This document shows, in pieces, positions 10,052 through 22,114 of a DNA stretch of 64,000 bases; position 1 is the first letter of the stretch, and every line of letters begins with the position of its first letter. Position numbers and translations under genes: made by a program. This DNA comes from Agapanthus africanus (lineage: Eukaryota > Streptophyta > Magnoliopsida > Asparagales > Amaryllidaceae): the NCBI GenBank assembly GCA_030015575.1, contig CM057337.1, forward strand, positions 340,824,583 through 340,888,582. The letters run 5' to 3'. Under the pieces are notes generated by a model. That model did no database searches and had not been told where the DNA came from. It saw only the letters and a list, made by a program, of their open reading frames with translations.

Positions 10052-12246
10052 TGTAGGGTTCCTAGGCACACTAAGGAGGTCTCACAAGGCATCAAGCATG
10101 CCGAGAAACCCTAATACGGATCGTTAACTAGAATTTTAGGCAAAACGAATACAAGTAAACTACTTTACTAAGAGTAAACGGAAATACAACCTTTGTAGAT
10201 CCGGTCCTCCACCTCCATAGCTCCGCAATGAAGTCTCCTCGCTGTCCAAATGGAAACCCGGGCTCTAGCGTCGGCTTCATCGGAGAAATGGGCGGGCAAG
10301 GTCGTCGGCTTCGTGCCGAAGATGATCTACGTCGAGGCATCACTAGATCAAGCTCCCACTTCACCAAGTCATGAAACTTGTGAAGAGAACACCCTATACT
10401 ACTTGGCAGGAGGTAGAGGATGAAGAAATAGGAAGTGGGTTCACTTTAGAATTGGATTTCTCACTCTTTTCATCAAGTTGCCATTGATGGAGGCAAGCTT
10501 CTTCATGTGAAGAAGAAGAAGAAGAAGATGAAAATGTTATGATAAGTTATTTTCAAATAGAAAATAAATTGAATACTTATCATAATCCAACCATGGTCAA
10601 GTGTAGAGAATGAACTAGGGTTAAGTGAATGGTTAGGGTTAAGCATGAAGACAAAAATGGTGACTTAGTCAAAGCTTCATGAAGCTTCCACATCCATCCA
10701 AAGAAAGCCACAATTTTTCTTTATGCTTATTATTTTCCATAAAGAATAAATAAATAAATAAATAAATAAGAAAACCAAAACCCTAACCATTTAAATAACC
10801 ATGGTTCAATCTTTACACAAACTCAAGTAAACATGCATCATCAAACATGATACAATCATTTGCACAAAAAGTATATCACATATACAACTTGTACATACAA
10901 GTGAGAAAATCCATTTAAAGTGAACCAATACTAGTTAATGGAAAGTAATATATCAAATATATAATTATGCATTAAATCATTAAATCAACACTTGATTCAA
11001 TGATCCGGTCATGTCGCACACAACCGACTAGTATACAATGTATCGATTTATCGAATCAATCCTTGATTCGATAACTAGGTTATATCGCATACAACCATTC
11101 GACACATTCATCGCGAGAATGAAATACGGTATCACATACACGCATTATTCTCGGTCTCACACATATCTCATATGCGCTCCTATTTCGTTTCGCTTGAGCC
11201 AGGAAACCTCTGTGTAGGACTCTAAAGACTCGTCAATACGCCGGCAGCAGGTGATGATCATATCAAACACCCACAAGCCGTAAGCGGTCTGCTAAACGTA
11301 ACGGCCACCCGGGTATTGAGCGATCAGAAGATCGACGAGCAAGCCCGCTCACACTCCTGTGAATCCAACCAGTAACACTTACCGTACAGTCCGGTCTCGT
11401 CGTCTGATATGTCGCATATCTCGCCTAGGGGTGGTAAACGTCTGACCCCAATAGCTCGATAAGTCGTGTCGATATGAGGTCTATAACAATTCGAGAAACT
11501 ACTGGTAACACTTACCAGTAAATCTCAGCAACCCTGGCCAGGGATTTCCGGTTATAGCCAATCGAACACAGCGCAACATCAACTCCCTATACCGGGAGAG
11601 ACGAATCCCCTCCTATCGCTCATTGCCTCCATGTGACTCGGGACTGTACCCAAAAACCACCGTTTTGCACGCACTCTTGGATGTGGTAAGATGGAAATCA
11701 AAGCACAGTGGGAACCACACAAGACTCTATGACGATCTCGGGTCAACAGACTACTCTGTGCCAGTGTCGCCAGAGAACTGCCATCTGACGTAAGGTATAA
11801 TACCATCTGGGAGTTCTCGGCGAGTCCGTCCAGTGTACCCAGTCTCTACTGAGCACCTGTATATCATCTCTGATGTCAAACACCAATGGATATGGGATCA
11901 TCCATCGCCCATCTGTATGGGTCGAGAAGGTATACGCTAGTCTACTCTGGTATATCGATGCCCCGTCTCGATACACCCACGACTAGGGACCTTGAAGGAT
12001 GTACTTATAGACTACCATGTCCCCACTAGTATGATCCGCATCATAGTCCAGGTAGTCAAGTACACATCCTAAGGGCTTTACCAACATGTAACAGAGAGAC
12101 AATCAGTATACACGTTAAGGTAAAGTGTAACTAGATAGCATACTATCATGTCGAGCAAGAAAGTCCTCCCTATATATGTCCAAGCATCCATTACAATATA
12201 CATCCAATGTACAGTAATGGCCTCTAGGGCATACATATAACTAACA
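10052..12246 (-). repeat. 3' LTR of element F (2,195 bp)
   Basis: Read on plus it runs from TGTAGGGTTCCTAGGCACAC to CATATAACTAACA, the reverse complement of the A-type LTR. The partner is at 18197-20417; the main difference is a ~26-bp deletion here near 10090 (between two short GCCGAG/GTGCCGAG matches) and a shorter AAG run. It contains an (AAAT)n run at about 10747-10770. It is followed on plus by the polypurine-tract complement. Confidence 0.92.
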
Positions 12247-12266
12247 ATCTCCCACTTGCACTAGGG
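12247..12266 (-). promoter_or_regulatory. Polypurine tract of F
   Basis: ATCTCCCACTTGCAC on plus is GTGCAAGTGGGAGAT on the coding strand, directly against the LTR start. It is the plus-strand primer of reverse transcription. Confidence 0.8.
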
Positions 12267-15045
12267 CCATCTGATAGCAGTGGTTGTAGTATCTCATACT
12301 CAACCATCCCATAAAAGTCTCTCTCTGGGAAAAGGCCTTCGTGAGTGGATCCGCCGTGTTGTCCTCTGAGTCTGCTCTCCTGACCGCGATCCCTTGGAGA
12401 TCAACCATCTCCACGATCAGGTGACACTGCCTTAGAATATGTCTGGATCACTGATGGGACCGGGTTTCCAGGGCCAAAGCCACACTTCCATTGTCACACA
12501 ATGGTAGGAACCTAGTTCATCTCATGAACCAATATACACCCAAACAGCCTCTTTGGTAGCATCTTGAGTAGCGATGTATCCTGCCTTTATCGTCTAGTTA
12601 GCCACGGTATCTAGCTTGGAACTCTTCCAACATACCGTCCCTTTACTGAGGGTAAAGACAATGCCTGTGACTGACATTCAGTCATCCTTATCACCCTGGA
12701 ACCTTTCCAGTGATTTTCCCCAGGATCAATTGATACCGTCTCACTACAACTTGTGAGAATCCTAACATCCATTTAGATCTTTTTCATAGATCCAAAACCC
12801 AGGATTTAGGAGGTATCACTTTGATCCTATATGGAGAATCCTTGTGATAAACGGAGATTGATCGAGCGTAGCATAGAAAACTCCTTCCCTATCAAGAGTA
12901 TGTCATCCACGTACTCTACGAGAATCGCCACCATACTCCCTACTACCTTTTTGTATATACAAGGTTCATCTACCATTTTGATGAAGTCAAACTATTTGAC
13001 TACTACATCAAAACAGATGTTCCAACTCCGCGATGCCTGCTTTATCACATAAACCATCTTGCACACGTTTCCGCTGCTCCCACTTTCTACGAAGCCCTCT
13101 GGCTGTGTATTTATAGACGTTCTCTTCTAAAACATCATTTAGAAAAGCAGTCATGGCACCCAACCGCCAGATATCGTAGTCATGGTACGTAGCCGTGGCA
13201 AGTAGGATCTGGATGGACTTAAGCATAGCTACTTGAAAAGGTTTCATCATTATCCACGCCTGGTTGATGACGAAAACCTTTAACAAGTCTAGCTTTGAAA
13301 GTCTCAACTTTTCCATCTACACCAAGTAATCTTCTCAAGATATACTTGCTCCTGATAGGGATTTAACCCTTCAGATATAGCAGCCAAAGTCCATACTTTG
13401 CTGGTGTACATGGATTCCATCTCAGATCGCTAAGCATCCAGCCATTCTTACAGAGTCCCACTCCTGATGGCCAGCTTGAAACTAGTTGGGTCATCATCTC
13501 ATGATGCAATCCTTGCTCCCACTGTCATAGAGAAACCGAAATATCTCTCAGGTGGGTGAGGAACCCTACTAGATCGGCGGAGAGGCCGAGGTTCGTTGGT
13601 AACTATTGAATCCTTTGGTGCTTTCAAATCATCAGCTGCAGTTTGTATAGCTGGAACATTTCCAGTTCTACATAACTGACCTTGCCTCGAGCTTGTCCGG
13701 ATTTTGCTTTTAGACATAGGCCGGACAACCCCAAATCTTAACTAACTTAAGAGATGGGCTCTTCCCTTATCATATCAAATATGAAGTGGTAGGCAACTGA
13801 TTTGATTCGAACCCTATTCAATAGGTATGCAGCTTCTCAAGTGCATAACTCCCAAAAAGGAAATAGGTAACTCAGTAGTACTCATTATAGAGCACACCTT
13901 ATCATATAGGGTGTGATTGCTCCGCCCCAATATACCATCGTGCTATGGTGTATACGGAGGAGTAATGCTGAGAGAGAATCTCATTCTCCTTTAGAATAGT
14001 CCAGGATTTCCATGCTCAAGTATTCTCCTCTTTGATCTCATCATAGGACATAATACTTATACCCTTATCGGTTCTCTACTTCTAACTTATATTCTGTGAA
14101 TATCTCAAAAGGTTCGGACTTGTGTTTCAACAGGAACATATGTCTGAATCTTGAGAGATTATCAGAGAATGTAACGAAGTACAAAGAACCAGTCCTGGCA
14201 TATGTAGACAGGGGACCTACATACATCAACATGTATCATCCCAAGAGTTCACTAACTCTTTCTCTGTTTCCAATAAACAGAGCTGAGGTCATTTTATCTT
14301 TGTGACATGACTCGCAAGTTTCATGAGATGTAAATTTAAACTGATTTAAATATGCATCTACATGTAACTTCAGCTAGTCGGGTCACATTGATATGACCTA
14401 GTCTACAATGCCTCAAGAAGGATTCGTTCATTTCTGAACTCCTCCTCTTGTGTGTGTTCCGTATACTAAAGAACTGTAGTTTGATTTAGAACATTAATGC
14501 TTTTAGATAACGTGCCTGAACCGATCAACTTTTGATATAGGAAATGTTCAAAACATTATCCAACAATACAAAATTATATCCTTTCTTTACTAATAAAGAG
14601 ACTGATATGATTTTGTATATCAGGTTCGGTATCTAATAACATTCGTTCAGAATCAATGTATTTGGAATACAGGGTGACGGTGACCAACAGACTTGGCTGC
14701 AACTCTTGCCCCGTTTTCTGCTTCATGAAACTTATCACCCGTTCTCAGTTCTTTACCTATCTGTAGCCCATGTAACATATTACATATGCGGGATCCTGAT
14801 CCGGTATCATATACCCAGGACGTAAAGGACACTGAGAAACAGTTCTATATAATGAACATACCCGAAGATGATGCATCATCATGCACTCTCTTCGTTTGGG
14901 TGGCACGGGAATTCTGGTAATCCCCTATTTCCTGCTCTGTCTTATAACAATTATAAGTTGGAGCGGGACCAACGTTCCCCAGCTCAGTATAACAAGCGGG
15001 TTCGGTCAAATATCCGTATTATTATCTTGATTAAGGCGTGATGTG
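12267..15045 (-). pseudogene. F pol, heavily decayed (RNase H, RT, integrase, protease)
   Basis: Reading from 15045 leftward, the order is: N-terminal segment like A's and C's; protease (WVYDTGSGSRIC type, DTG near 14800-14808); integrase zinc region near 14330-14440; integrase core near 13950-14250; linker near 13500-13720; RT near 12800-13440 with YVDD codons at 12902-12913; RNase H near 12270-12720. Many stops and indels remove any long frame. No gag is present between the leader and protease. The sequence is strikingly close to E's pol at 62833-64000 (shared odd changes around 12880-13060), so F and E are sister copies derived from an already damaged source. Confidence 0.8.
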
Positions 15046-15485
15046 GTCGCTACCTGGAGAGAGAGAGAGAAGAAAACACTCAGCGTGCGCTCTTGCAAGA
15101 ATAGATTGGTTATTATTTTATCTAATCAGGATGGCTCCCACTGTTTTTATCAAATCTTCCTTCAAACCCTAAAAGGAAATACAAGCCGGGATTAATTACA
15201 CACTACAAGTTCGCCAATCTTTCAGCCAGGCCAGTGTCGGTACTTTGAGGGAGGTCCCCCGTGCTTTCGCACGAACCTAATTAATGTAAACCTCATTTTC
15301 CCAGAGGCGTAACCTCGTTGACACCTTTCTAGACACCTACTTGATCGGCTAATTGTAATGTATAAAACTCTCCCAGGAGTAACTCTTACTCGCAGCGGGT
15401 ATCGGGATCCAACTATCTCATAGAAGGTATGCAATCTCATTGCAAATTTTAACACTTGAAATTCCCGATAATATTTTGCCCCTAA

Positions 15486-15700
15486 CGTGCTATGACCTTG
15501 ACGAAAGCCAAAAAACCATAGCCCGCTAGTCAAGTTCAACCCGTACATTTCTTGATTGAATTAAACCCACCCGCACGACCCTTGACGAAAGCCAACAAAG
15601 CCGCACGACTACCCTAATCCAATCGCATCGTATGCAGCAGATAAGCAGCATATAGCTACCGCACACTGCACCTTGACGAAAGCCAACAAATGCAGCACGA
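15486..15700 (-). promoter_or_regulatory. Three leader stem-loops of F, loop TTTC in all three
   Basis: On plus the loops read GAAA at 15503-15506, 15587-15590 and 15678-15681 (TTTC in sense), each between CTTGAC and GCCAA. Outer flanks TATGAC/CATAG, ACGACC and CTGCAC/TGCAG are copy-specific. Confidence 0.65.
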
Positions 15701-15833
15701 ATACTATATACAACTTATCTGAAATGACGGAGGGCTACGACAGGTTTTTCTGAAAACCTATTGCGTAATGAATTTGATATCGTTGTAGAATCAAATGATT
15801 TTAAAATGGAGTGTTTTTGAAGCTTTTCTAGTT

Positions 15834-16070
15834 TTGCTAAAGGAGTCATTCCCGGTGAAGGGATCGTCGGTCCTTTCCTCGTCGAATGAGGTGCGGGATA
15901 TATCATATATATCACTGTGCAAAGCAGAAACTATAGAAGCAATCAAAAGACAAACCGAGTGTGTAGCATCTGCCAGTTATTGCTAAAGGAGTCACTCCCT
16001 GTGAAGGGATCTCGGTCCTTTCCTCATCGAATAAGGTGCAGGATATATCACATATACCTCTGTGCAAAGC
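15834..16070 (-). repeat. Duplicated leader module in F
   Basis: Two copies (15834-15921 and 15981-16070) share the CACTCCC.GTGAAGGGATC block and an AT-rich inverted repeat (GATATATCATATATATC in one). Homologous to the pairs in A, C and G. Confidence 0.75.
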
Positions 16071-16422
16071 AAGAACTGTAGCTACCTTTTTTATTTTGAA
16101 ATTCGATTCTACAACATTTTTAGGTTTCTTTTTCTTTCATTAATCACATTAATGAAGTCCCATCATTTAAGTACCTAAACATCACAGATAAATACGACGT
16201 ACACTTATGCCATCCGCATTCGCCTCGATGTCCCCTCATGCACCGTTAGGTTAGGTAACTAACGGCAGAGCGGGGCAAGGCTAGCGCGGGTGTAAAACAT
16301 AAGTAACGCCTATATAATATATCATATATACTATATACAGTATCTATCACAGAACATCACATGATCACATCACAGATATCGCAGCAGAAGAATCATATGA
16401 AATATTGGATATACTAGGACGT

Positions 16423-16456
16423 CCGTGTTTTCAATACGAGCCAGTAAAAAACACGG
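16423..16456 (-). promoter_or_regulatory. Leader hairpin of F, primer-complementary loop
   Basis: The arms CCGTGTTTT (16423-16431) and AAAACACGG (16448-16456) enclose CAATACGAGCCAGTAA, whose sense-strand loop contains GGCTC. Matches the hairpins of A and C. Confidence 0.55.
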
Positions 16457-17052
16457 ATTCCACGGTCGTGATGAATAGCCAAACCCACACCCCTAGACCC
16501 CTACGAGAGCGGCAAGCAACCCTACCAATTCTAGAGTTAGGAGACCCGGACTCGACTCCTCGAGTTGGTCTCCTACTGGACTCCAGAACCCGGTTACTTG
16601 TGCCCTCCTCCTTGGGTCTATCCTAGTGCGGAAAAGTAAATAATATACAAACGGTGACATCTTCCGCAACCTGGAAGTGCCCCAATAAAAGAATATTACA
16701 TACAAGTTTTTACATGAATGAAAATGAAAAACACTCATCTCACATAAAACCCCCCGGCTATTCAAACACGACGATCCAATATAACATATCCAGCAACACA
16801 TAACATCACATGTCATCAACGTAAGTAAATATGCGCATCCCAATTATCGTTGACATATAGCAACGAAACCGGTGATATCACATATTACACTTACGGTCAC
16901 AGAAAAGAAAGTGTAAAACTACAACAGTTGGAATCCGCAACCACCTCAGACATCGCATGCCTGACCAAATGAATTACTTAGACATCGCATGCCTAACAAT
17001 TATAAACCCTGCATTTTAGTCTCAAAATCGAAAACTCTTTTCAATATCAAGT

Positions 17053-17325
17053 CGGGCAATTCAACAAGATTCCCAACATTTTGATCGAATGCTCGTCGCA
17101 AACTTTAGTAGACGGCCGCACCCCCGATACCGTCGACGAAGTGCACCAAGGCGGAATATCGCTACCGCGAGCACCCGAACGGATGCTTTCGGCGACGGGG
17201 TTCTCCTATAGTCACTTGGTCGGGGCTATGGAGCGAGGCTGTCTATTAAGTTTACCCGGCGAGTATCCGCGTACGCTACGTGATTGCGACGGACTTTTGA
17301 TCACATCAAAATTCCGTGGCAACCG
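17053..17325. other. 273-bp insertion in F's leader, flanked by 7-bp repeats
   Basis: F departs from C exactly here: C has a single ATCAAAT where F has ATCAAGT at 17046-17052 and again at 17326-17332. The inserted DNA is more GC-rich than the surrounding leader and begins CGGG and ends CCG. One plus-strand frame of 91 codons (17081-17356) is open across it but resembles nothing I recognise. It could be a small non-autonomous DNA transposon or filler DNA; there are no clear terminal inverted repeats. Confidence 0.55.
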
Positions 17326-17960
17326 ATCAAGTGAGACTAAACCGCTAGATTTATAACATTCATTCAGTTATCTCATAACTCCTTGTGAATTCCAATTATT
17401 GTATCACATTCCGAATAAGATAGAAAATGTTAAACTTTCCGATCGAACAATCGAACACCCAAGTTTTCCCGATACAGCTCAATACATGAAATAAGTCTAA
17501 AAACATTCAGTTCATGCCTCAGTACCAACGGTCCAGCCGTAGAAAGGTCAAGCCAACGCCTCATATGTGGCACGCCGTACTGCCCCAAACCCTAAGGTTC
17601 AAAGGGCAGTTCAAGACGGTCACATAATCGAGTTAAGGTTTGTTGTCTTCTAGAGGGACCATCGCGTTACTTGCACTACTTAGAACGTCTTTAAACCTCG
17701 GAAAAATCCAACACTTGGAAATTTTCCGGCAGGGGAAAGATTGGGTATTTATATCCGGTCGAACTTTTTAACATATTCAAAAATTATCCGGAAAGCCACA
17801 CAGACAAAATTTGATAATCCGATCGAACATTCGAATCCCCAAAACAACCCAGAAAATTCAACTCTTGAAAAATATTAAAAATTCCCAGGAAAACCATCAC
17901 TTGAAACTAAGAATTACTGTGCAAAATACATTATATAATGAGGCCGTACGGACGCGGAAC

Positions 17961-17988
17961 CGCCGCACGAGCCATGCTCGTGCCGCGG
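17961..17988 (-). promoter_or_regulatory. GC-rich leader hairpin of F
   Basis: CGCCGCACGAGC (17961-17972), loop CAT, then GCTCGTGCCGCGG (17976-17988). The GCACGAGC/GCTCGTGC stem is perfect. The matching stem of C has two changed base pairs, both compensated. Confidence 0.65.
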
Positions 17989-18182
17989 AACCGCGGCGAC
18001 TTTGTGGAATTAGGCTGTCGAATTTCACAGTAACTCTTAGATATTCCTGCTGATTTTTCTGCATATTTTTAATATCGAAAAACTCCAGATTTTGGAAAAA
18101 GTCCAGAGAGCATGTTTGTGTTAGGGTTTCGGATTCGTTCGGGTTTCAAACTTCGTCTAGACTTCGCCTAAAGCTCTAGCTA

Positions 18183-18196
18183 GGCTCTGAAACCAC
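18183..18196 (-). promoter_or_regulatory. Primer-binding site of F (one mismatch)
   Basis: GGCTCTGAAACCAC on plus complements to GTGGTTTCAGAGCC; consensus is TGGTATCAGAGCC, so one A-to-T change is present. It abuts the 5' LTR. Confidence 0.85.
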
Positions 18197-20417
18197 TGTA
18201 GGGTTCCTAGGAACACTAAGGAGGTCTGACAAGGCATCAAGCATGCCAATTTCAAAAATTTACATGTGCCGAGAAACCCTAATACGGATCATTAACTAGA
18301 ATTTTAGGCGAAACGAATACAAGTAAACTACTTTACTAAGAGTAAACGGAAATACAACCTTTGTAGATCCGGTCCTCTACCTCCATAGCTCCGCAATGAA
18401 GTCTCCTCGCTGTCCAAATAGAAACCCGGGCTCTAGCGTCGGCTTCATCGGAGAAATAGGCGGGCAAGGTCGTCGGCTTCGTGCCGAAGATGATCTACGT
18501 CGAGGAATCACTAGATCAAGCTCCCACTTCACCAAGTCATGAAACTTGTGAAGAGAACACCCTATACTACTTGGCAAGAGGTAGAGGATGAAGAAATAGG
18601 AAGTGGGTTCACTTTAGAATTGGATTTCTCACTCTTTTCATCAAGTTGCCATTGATGGAGGCAAGCTTCTTCATGTGAAGAAGAAGAAGAAGAAGAAGAT
18701 GAAAATGTTATGATAAGTTATTTTCAAATAGAAAATAAATTGAATACTTATCATAATCCAACCATGGTCAAGTGTAGAGAATGAACTAGGGTTAAGTGAA
18801 TGGTTAGGGTTAAGCATGAAGACAAAAATGGTGACTTAGTCAAAGCTTCATGAAGCTTCCACATCCATCCAAAGAAAGCCACCATTTTTCTTTATGCTTA
18901 TTATTTTCCATAAAGAATAAATAAATAAATAAATAAATAAGAAAACCAAAACCCTAACCATTTAAATAACCATGGTTCAATCTTTACACAAACTCAAGTA
19001 AACATGCATCATCAAACATGATACAATCATTTGCACAAAAAGTATATCACATATACAACTTGTACATACAAGTGAGAAAATCCATTTAAAGTGAACCAAT
19101 ACTAGTTAATGCAAAGTAATATATCAAATATATAATTATGCATTAAATCATTAAATCAACACTTGATTCAATGATCCGGTCATGTCGCACACAACCGACT
19201 AGTATACAATGTATCGATTTATCGAATCAATCCTTGAGTCGATAACTAGGTTATATCGCATACAACCATTCGACACATGCATCACGAGAATGAAATATGG
19301 TATCACATCCACGCATTATTCTCGGTCCCGCACATATCTCATATGCGCTCCTATTTCGTTTCGCTTGAGACAGGAAACCTCTGTGTAGGACTCTAAAGAC
19401 TCGTCAATACACCGGCAGCAGGTGATGATCATATCAAACACCCACAAGCCGCAAGCGGTCTGCTAAACGTAACGGCCACCCGGGTATTGAGCGATCAGAA
19501 GATCGACGAGCAAGCCCGCTCACACTCCTGTGAATCCAACCAGTAACACTTCCCGTACAGTCCGGTCTCGTCGTCTGATATGTCGCATATCTCGCCTAGG
19601 GGTGGTAAACGTCAGACCCCAATAGCTTGATAAGTCGTGTCGATATGAGGTCTATAACAATTCGAGAAACTACTGGTAACACTTACCAATAAATCTCAGC
19701 AACCCTGGCCAGGGATTTCCGGTTATAGCCAATCGAACACAGCGCAACATCAACTCCCTATACCGGGAGAGACGAATCCCCTCCTATCGCTCATTGCCTC
19801 CATGTGACTCGGGACTGTACCCAAAAACCACCGTTTTGCATGCCCTCTTGGACGTGGTAAGATGGAAATCAAAGCACAGTAGGAACCACACAAGACTCTA
19901 TGACGATCTCGGGTCAACAGACTACTCTGTACCAGTGTCGCCAGAGAACTGCCATCTGACGTAAGGTATAATACCATCTGGGAGTTCTCGGCGAGTCCGT
20001 CCAGTTTACCCAGTCTCTACTGAGCACCCGTATACCATCTCTGATGTCAAACACCAATGGATATGGGATCATCCATCGCCCATCTGTATGGGTCGAGAAG
20101 GTATACGTTAGTCTACTCTGGTATATCGATGCCCCGTCTCGATACACCCACGACTAGGGACCTTGAAGGATGTACTTATAGACTACCATGTCCCCACTAG
20201 TATGATCCGCATCATAGTCCAGGTAGTCAAGTACACATCCTAAGGGCTTTACCAACATGTAACAGAGAGACAATCAGTATACACGTTAAGGTAAAGTGTA
20301 ACCAGATAGCATACTATCATGTCGAGCAAGAAAGTCCTCCCTATATATGTCCAAGCATCCACTACAATATACATCCAATGTATAGTAATGGCCTCTAGGG
20401 CATACATATAACTAACA
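18197..20417 (-). repeat. 5' LTR of element F (2,221 bp)
   Basis: TGTAGGGTTCCTAGGAACAC to CATATAACTAACA on plus, pairing with 10052-12246. Few point differences separate the two, so F is clearly younger than its host A. Directly followed by AAACC (TSD) and the rest of A's pol. Confidence 0.92.
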
Positions 20418-20422
20418 AAACC

Positions 20423-22100
20423 CCAGTCTCTCCGCTGATCTAGTATGGTTTCTCATCCACCTGAGAGATACTACGGTTTTCTCATTGATGGTGGGAGCGA
20501 GGATTGCATCATGGAAGATGATGACCCGACTAGTTTCGAGCATGCCATCACGAGTAGTGACTCTGTGAAGTGGCTGGATGCAATGCGATTTGAGATGGAA
20601 TCCATGTACACCAACAAAGTATGGACTTTGGAAGTTGCTCCTGAAGGGGTAAAACCAATTGGGAGCAAATGGATCTTTAAGAAGAAAATTGGTGTAGATG
20701 GAAAAGTTGAGACTTTCAAAGCTAGACTTGTTGCAAAGGGTTTTCGTCAACGACCAGGTGCGGATTATGACGAAACCTTTTCTCCAGTGGTTATGCTTAA
20801 GTCCATCCGGATCTTACTTGCCATTGCTGCATACCATGACTACGAAATCTGACAAATGGATGCTAAGACCGCCTTTCTAAACGGTGATTTAGAAGAGTGC
20901 GTGTACATGACTCAGCCAGAGGACTTCGTAGATAGTGGGAGCAGCGGAAAGGTGTGCAAGCTGCTTAAATCCATTTATAGGTTAAAGCAAGTATCGCGGA
21001 GTTGGAACATCTGCTTTGATGTTGTAGTCAAAAAGTTTGACTTCATCAAAAATGTAGATGAACCTTGTATTTATAGGAAGGTTGCAGAGAGTAAGGTTGT
21101 CTTCCTCGTATTGTACGTTGATGACATACTCTTGATAGGAAATGATGTTCCTATGCTGCAATCGATCAAGCTCTTCTTATCACAAAGATTCTCAATGAAA
21201 GATCTATGTGATGCCTCCTGCATACTGGGAATTATGATCTATAGAGATAGATCTAAAAGGATACTGGGATTGTCCCAATCCAGGTACATTGACACCATAC
21301 TAAAGTGGTTTAGTAAGGAAGAATCCAAGCGTGGGAACCTACCCACGATCTCTGGACTCACTCTCTCCAAAGAGATGTCTCCCAAGATTGATTTGGAGAG
21401 TGCTCGCATGCAAGGGATACCCTATGCTTCAGCAGTACGCTCTATCATGTATGCGATGCTATGTACCAGACCTGATGTAGCATACTCACTAAGTGTAGTG
21501 AGTCGGTATCAAGCAGATCCTAGAGAGAGTCACTGGACAGCTGTGAAGAACATTCTCAAGTACTTGCGAAGGACTAAAGAGATGTTCTTGGTGTATGGTA
21601 ATGGAGAACTCCAGGTGGAGTCCTTTACCGATTCAAGCTTCCAAAGTGAAAAGGACGACTCTAAGTCGCACTCAAGATTTTTCTTTACCCTCAATGGAGG
21701 GGCGGTGTGTTGGAAGAGTTCCAAACAGGATACCATTGCAGACTCGACGATGGAGGCTGAATACATCGCTACCAACGATGCTGCTAAAGAGGCTGTCTAG
21801 ATAAAGAAGTTCATCACTGAACTTGGAATGGTTCCGTCCATTGAGCATCCAATACCTTTGTATTGCGATAATAATGGAGCTGTGGCTTTGGCCAAGAAAC
21901 CCGGGTCCTATCAGAAGTCCAGACATATTCTGAGGCGGTATCACCTGATCAGGGAGATAGTTGATCGCCGGGAGATCGAGGTCAGGGGAGTTGATACGAA
22001 GGACAACACTGCGGATCCACTAACGAAGGCCATTCCCCAGATACAGTTTGAGAGATTATTCGGGATGCTAGGTATGAGATACTACAACAGCTGGCCTTAG
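20423..22100 (+). pseudogene. A pol part 2 (reverse transcriptase, RNase H), two nonsense codons
   Basis: This continues A's pol in one frame after removal of F. The RT starts around the SHPPERYYGFLIDGG linker, then KWIFKKKIGVDGKVE and the catalytic YVDD (codons 21114-21125, within LVLYVDDILLIGND). RNase H has FTDSSFQSEKDD, DSTMEAEYIA, LYCDNNGAVALAK and DNTADPLTK, and the protein ends RYYNSWP at 22100. Only two stops interrupt it: TGG to TGA near 20851 (EIWQMD block) and TGG to TAG at 21798-21800 (KEAVW block). Both are G-to-A changes. The stop codon lies 14 nt from the LTR, so there is no room for an env-like gene. Confidence 0.9.
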
Positions 22101-22114
22101 TGCAAGTGGGAGAT
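22101..22114 (+). promoter_or_regulatory. Polypurine tract of A
   Basis: TGCAAGTGGGAGAT immediately precedes the LTR TG. Plus-strand priming site. Confidence 0.85.

Larger units (their letters stand above)
15046..18182 (-). other. Leader of element F (~3.1 kb)
   Basis: This is non-coding sequence between F's primer site and pol. In sense order (right to left) it holds a GC-rich hairpin (17961-17988), a 273-bp foreign insertion (17053-17325), a primer-complementary hairpin (16423-16456), the duplicated module (15834-16070), three stem-loops (15486-15700), and a CT-rich acceptor-like tract near 15055-15075. Colinear with C's leader at 35424-38285 apart from the insertion. Confidence 0.75.

Noticed and set aside
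17081..17356. 91-codon ORF as a captured host gene
   Set aside because: It spans the end of the insertion into leader sequence and resembles nothing known to me; kept only as a note on the insertion.
18183..18196. tRNA gene at GGCTCTGAAACCA and similar sites
   Set aside because: These 13-14 nt matches are primer-binding sites next to LTRs; no tRNA cloverleaf surrounds them.
22101..22114. Env-like gene between pol and the 3' LTR
   Set aside because: In A, B and C the pol stop is about 14 nt from the LTR, leaving no space.
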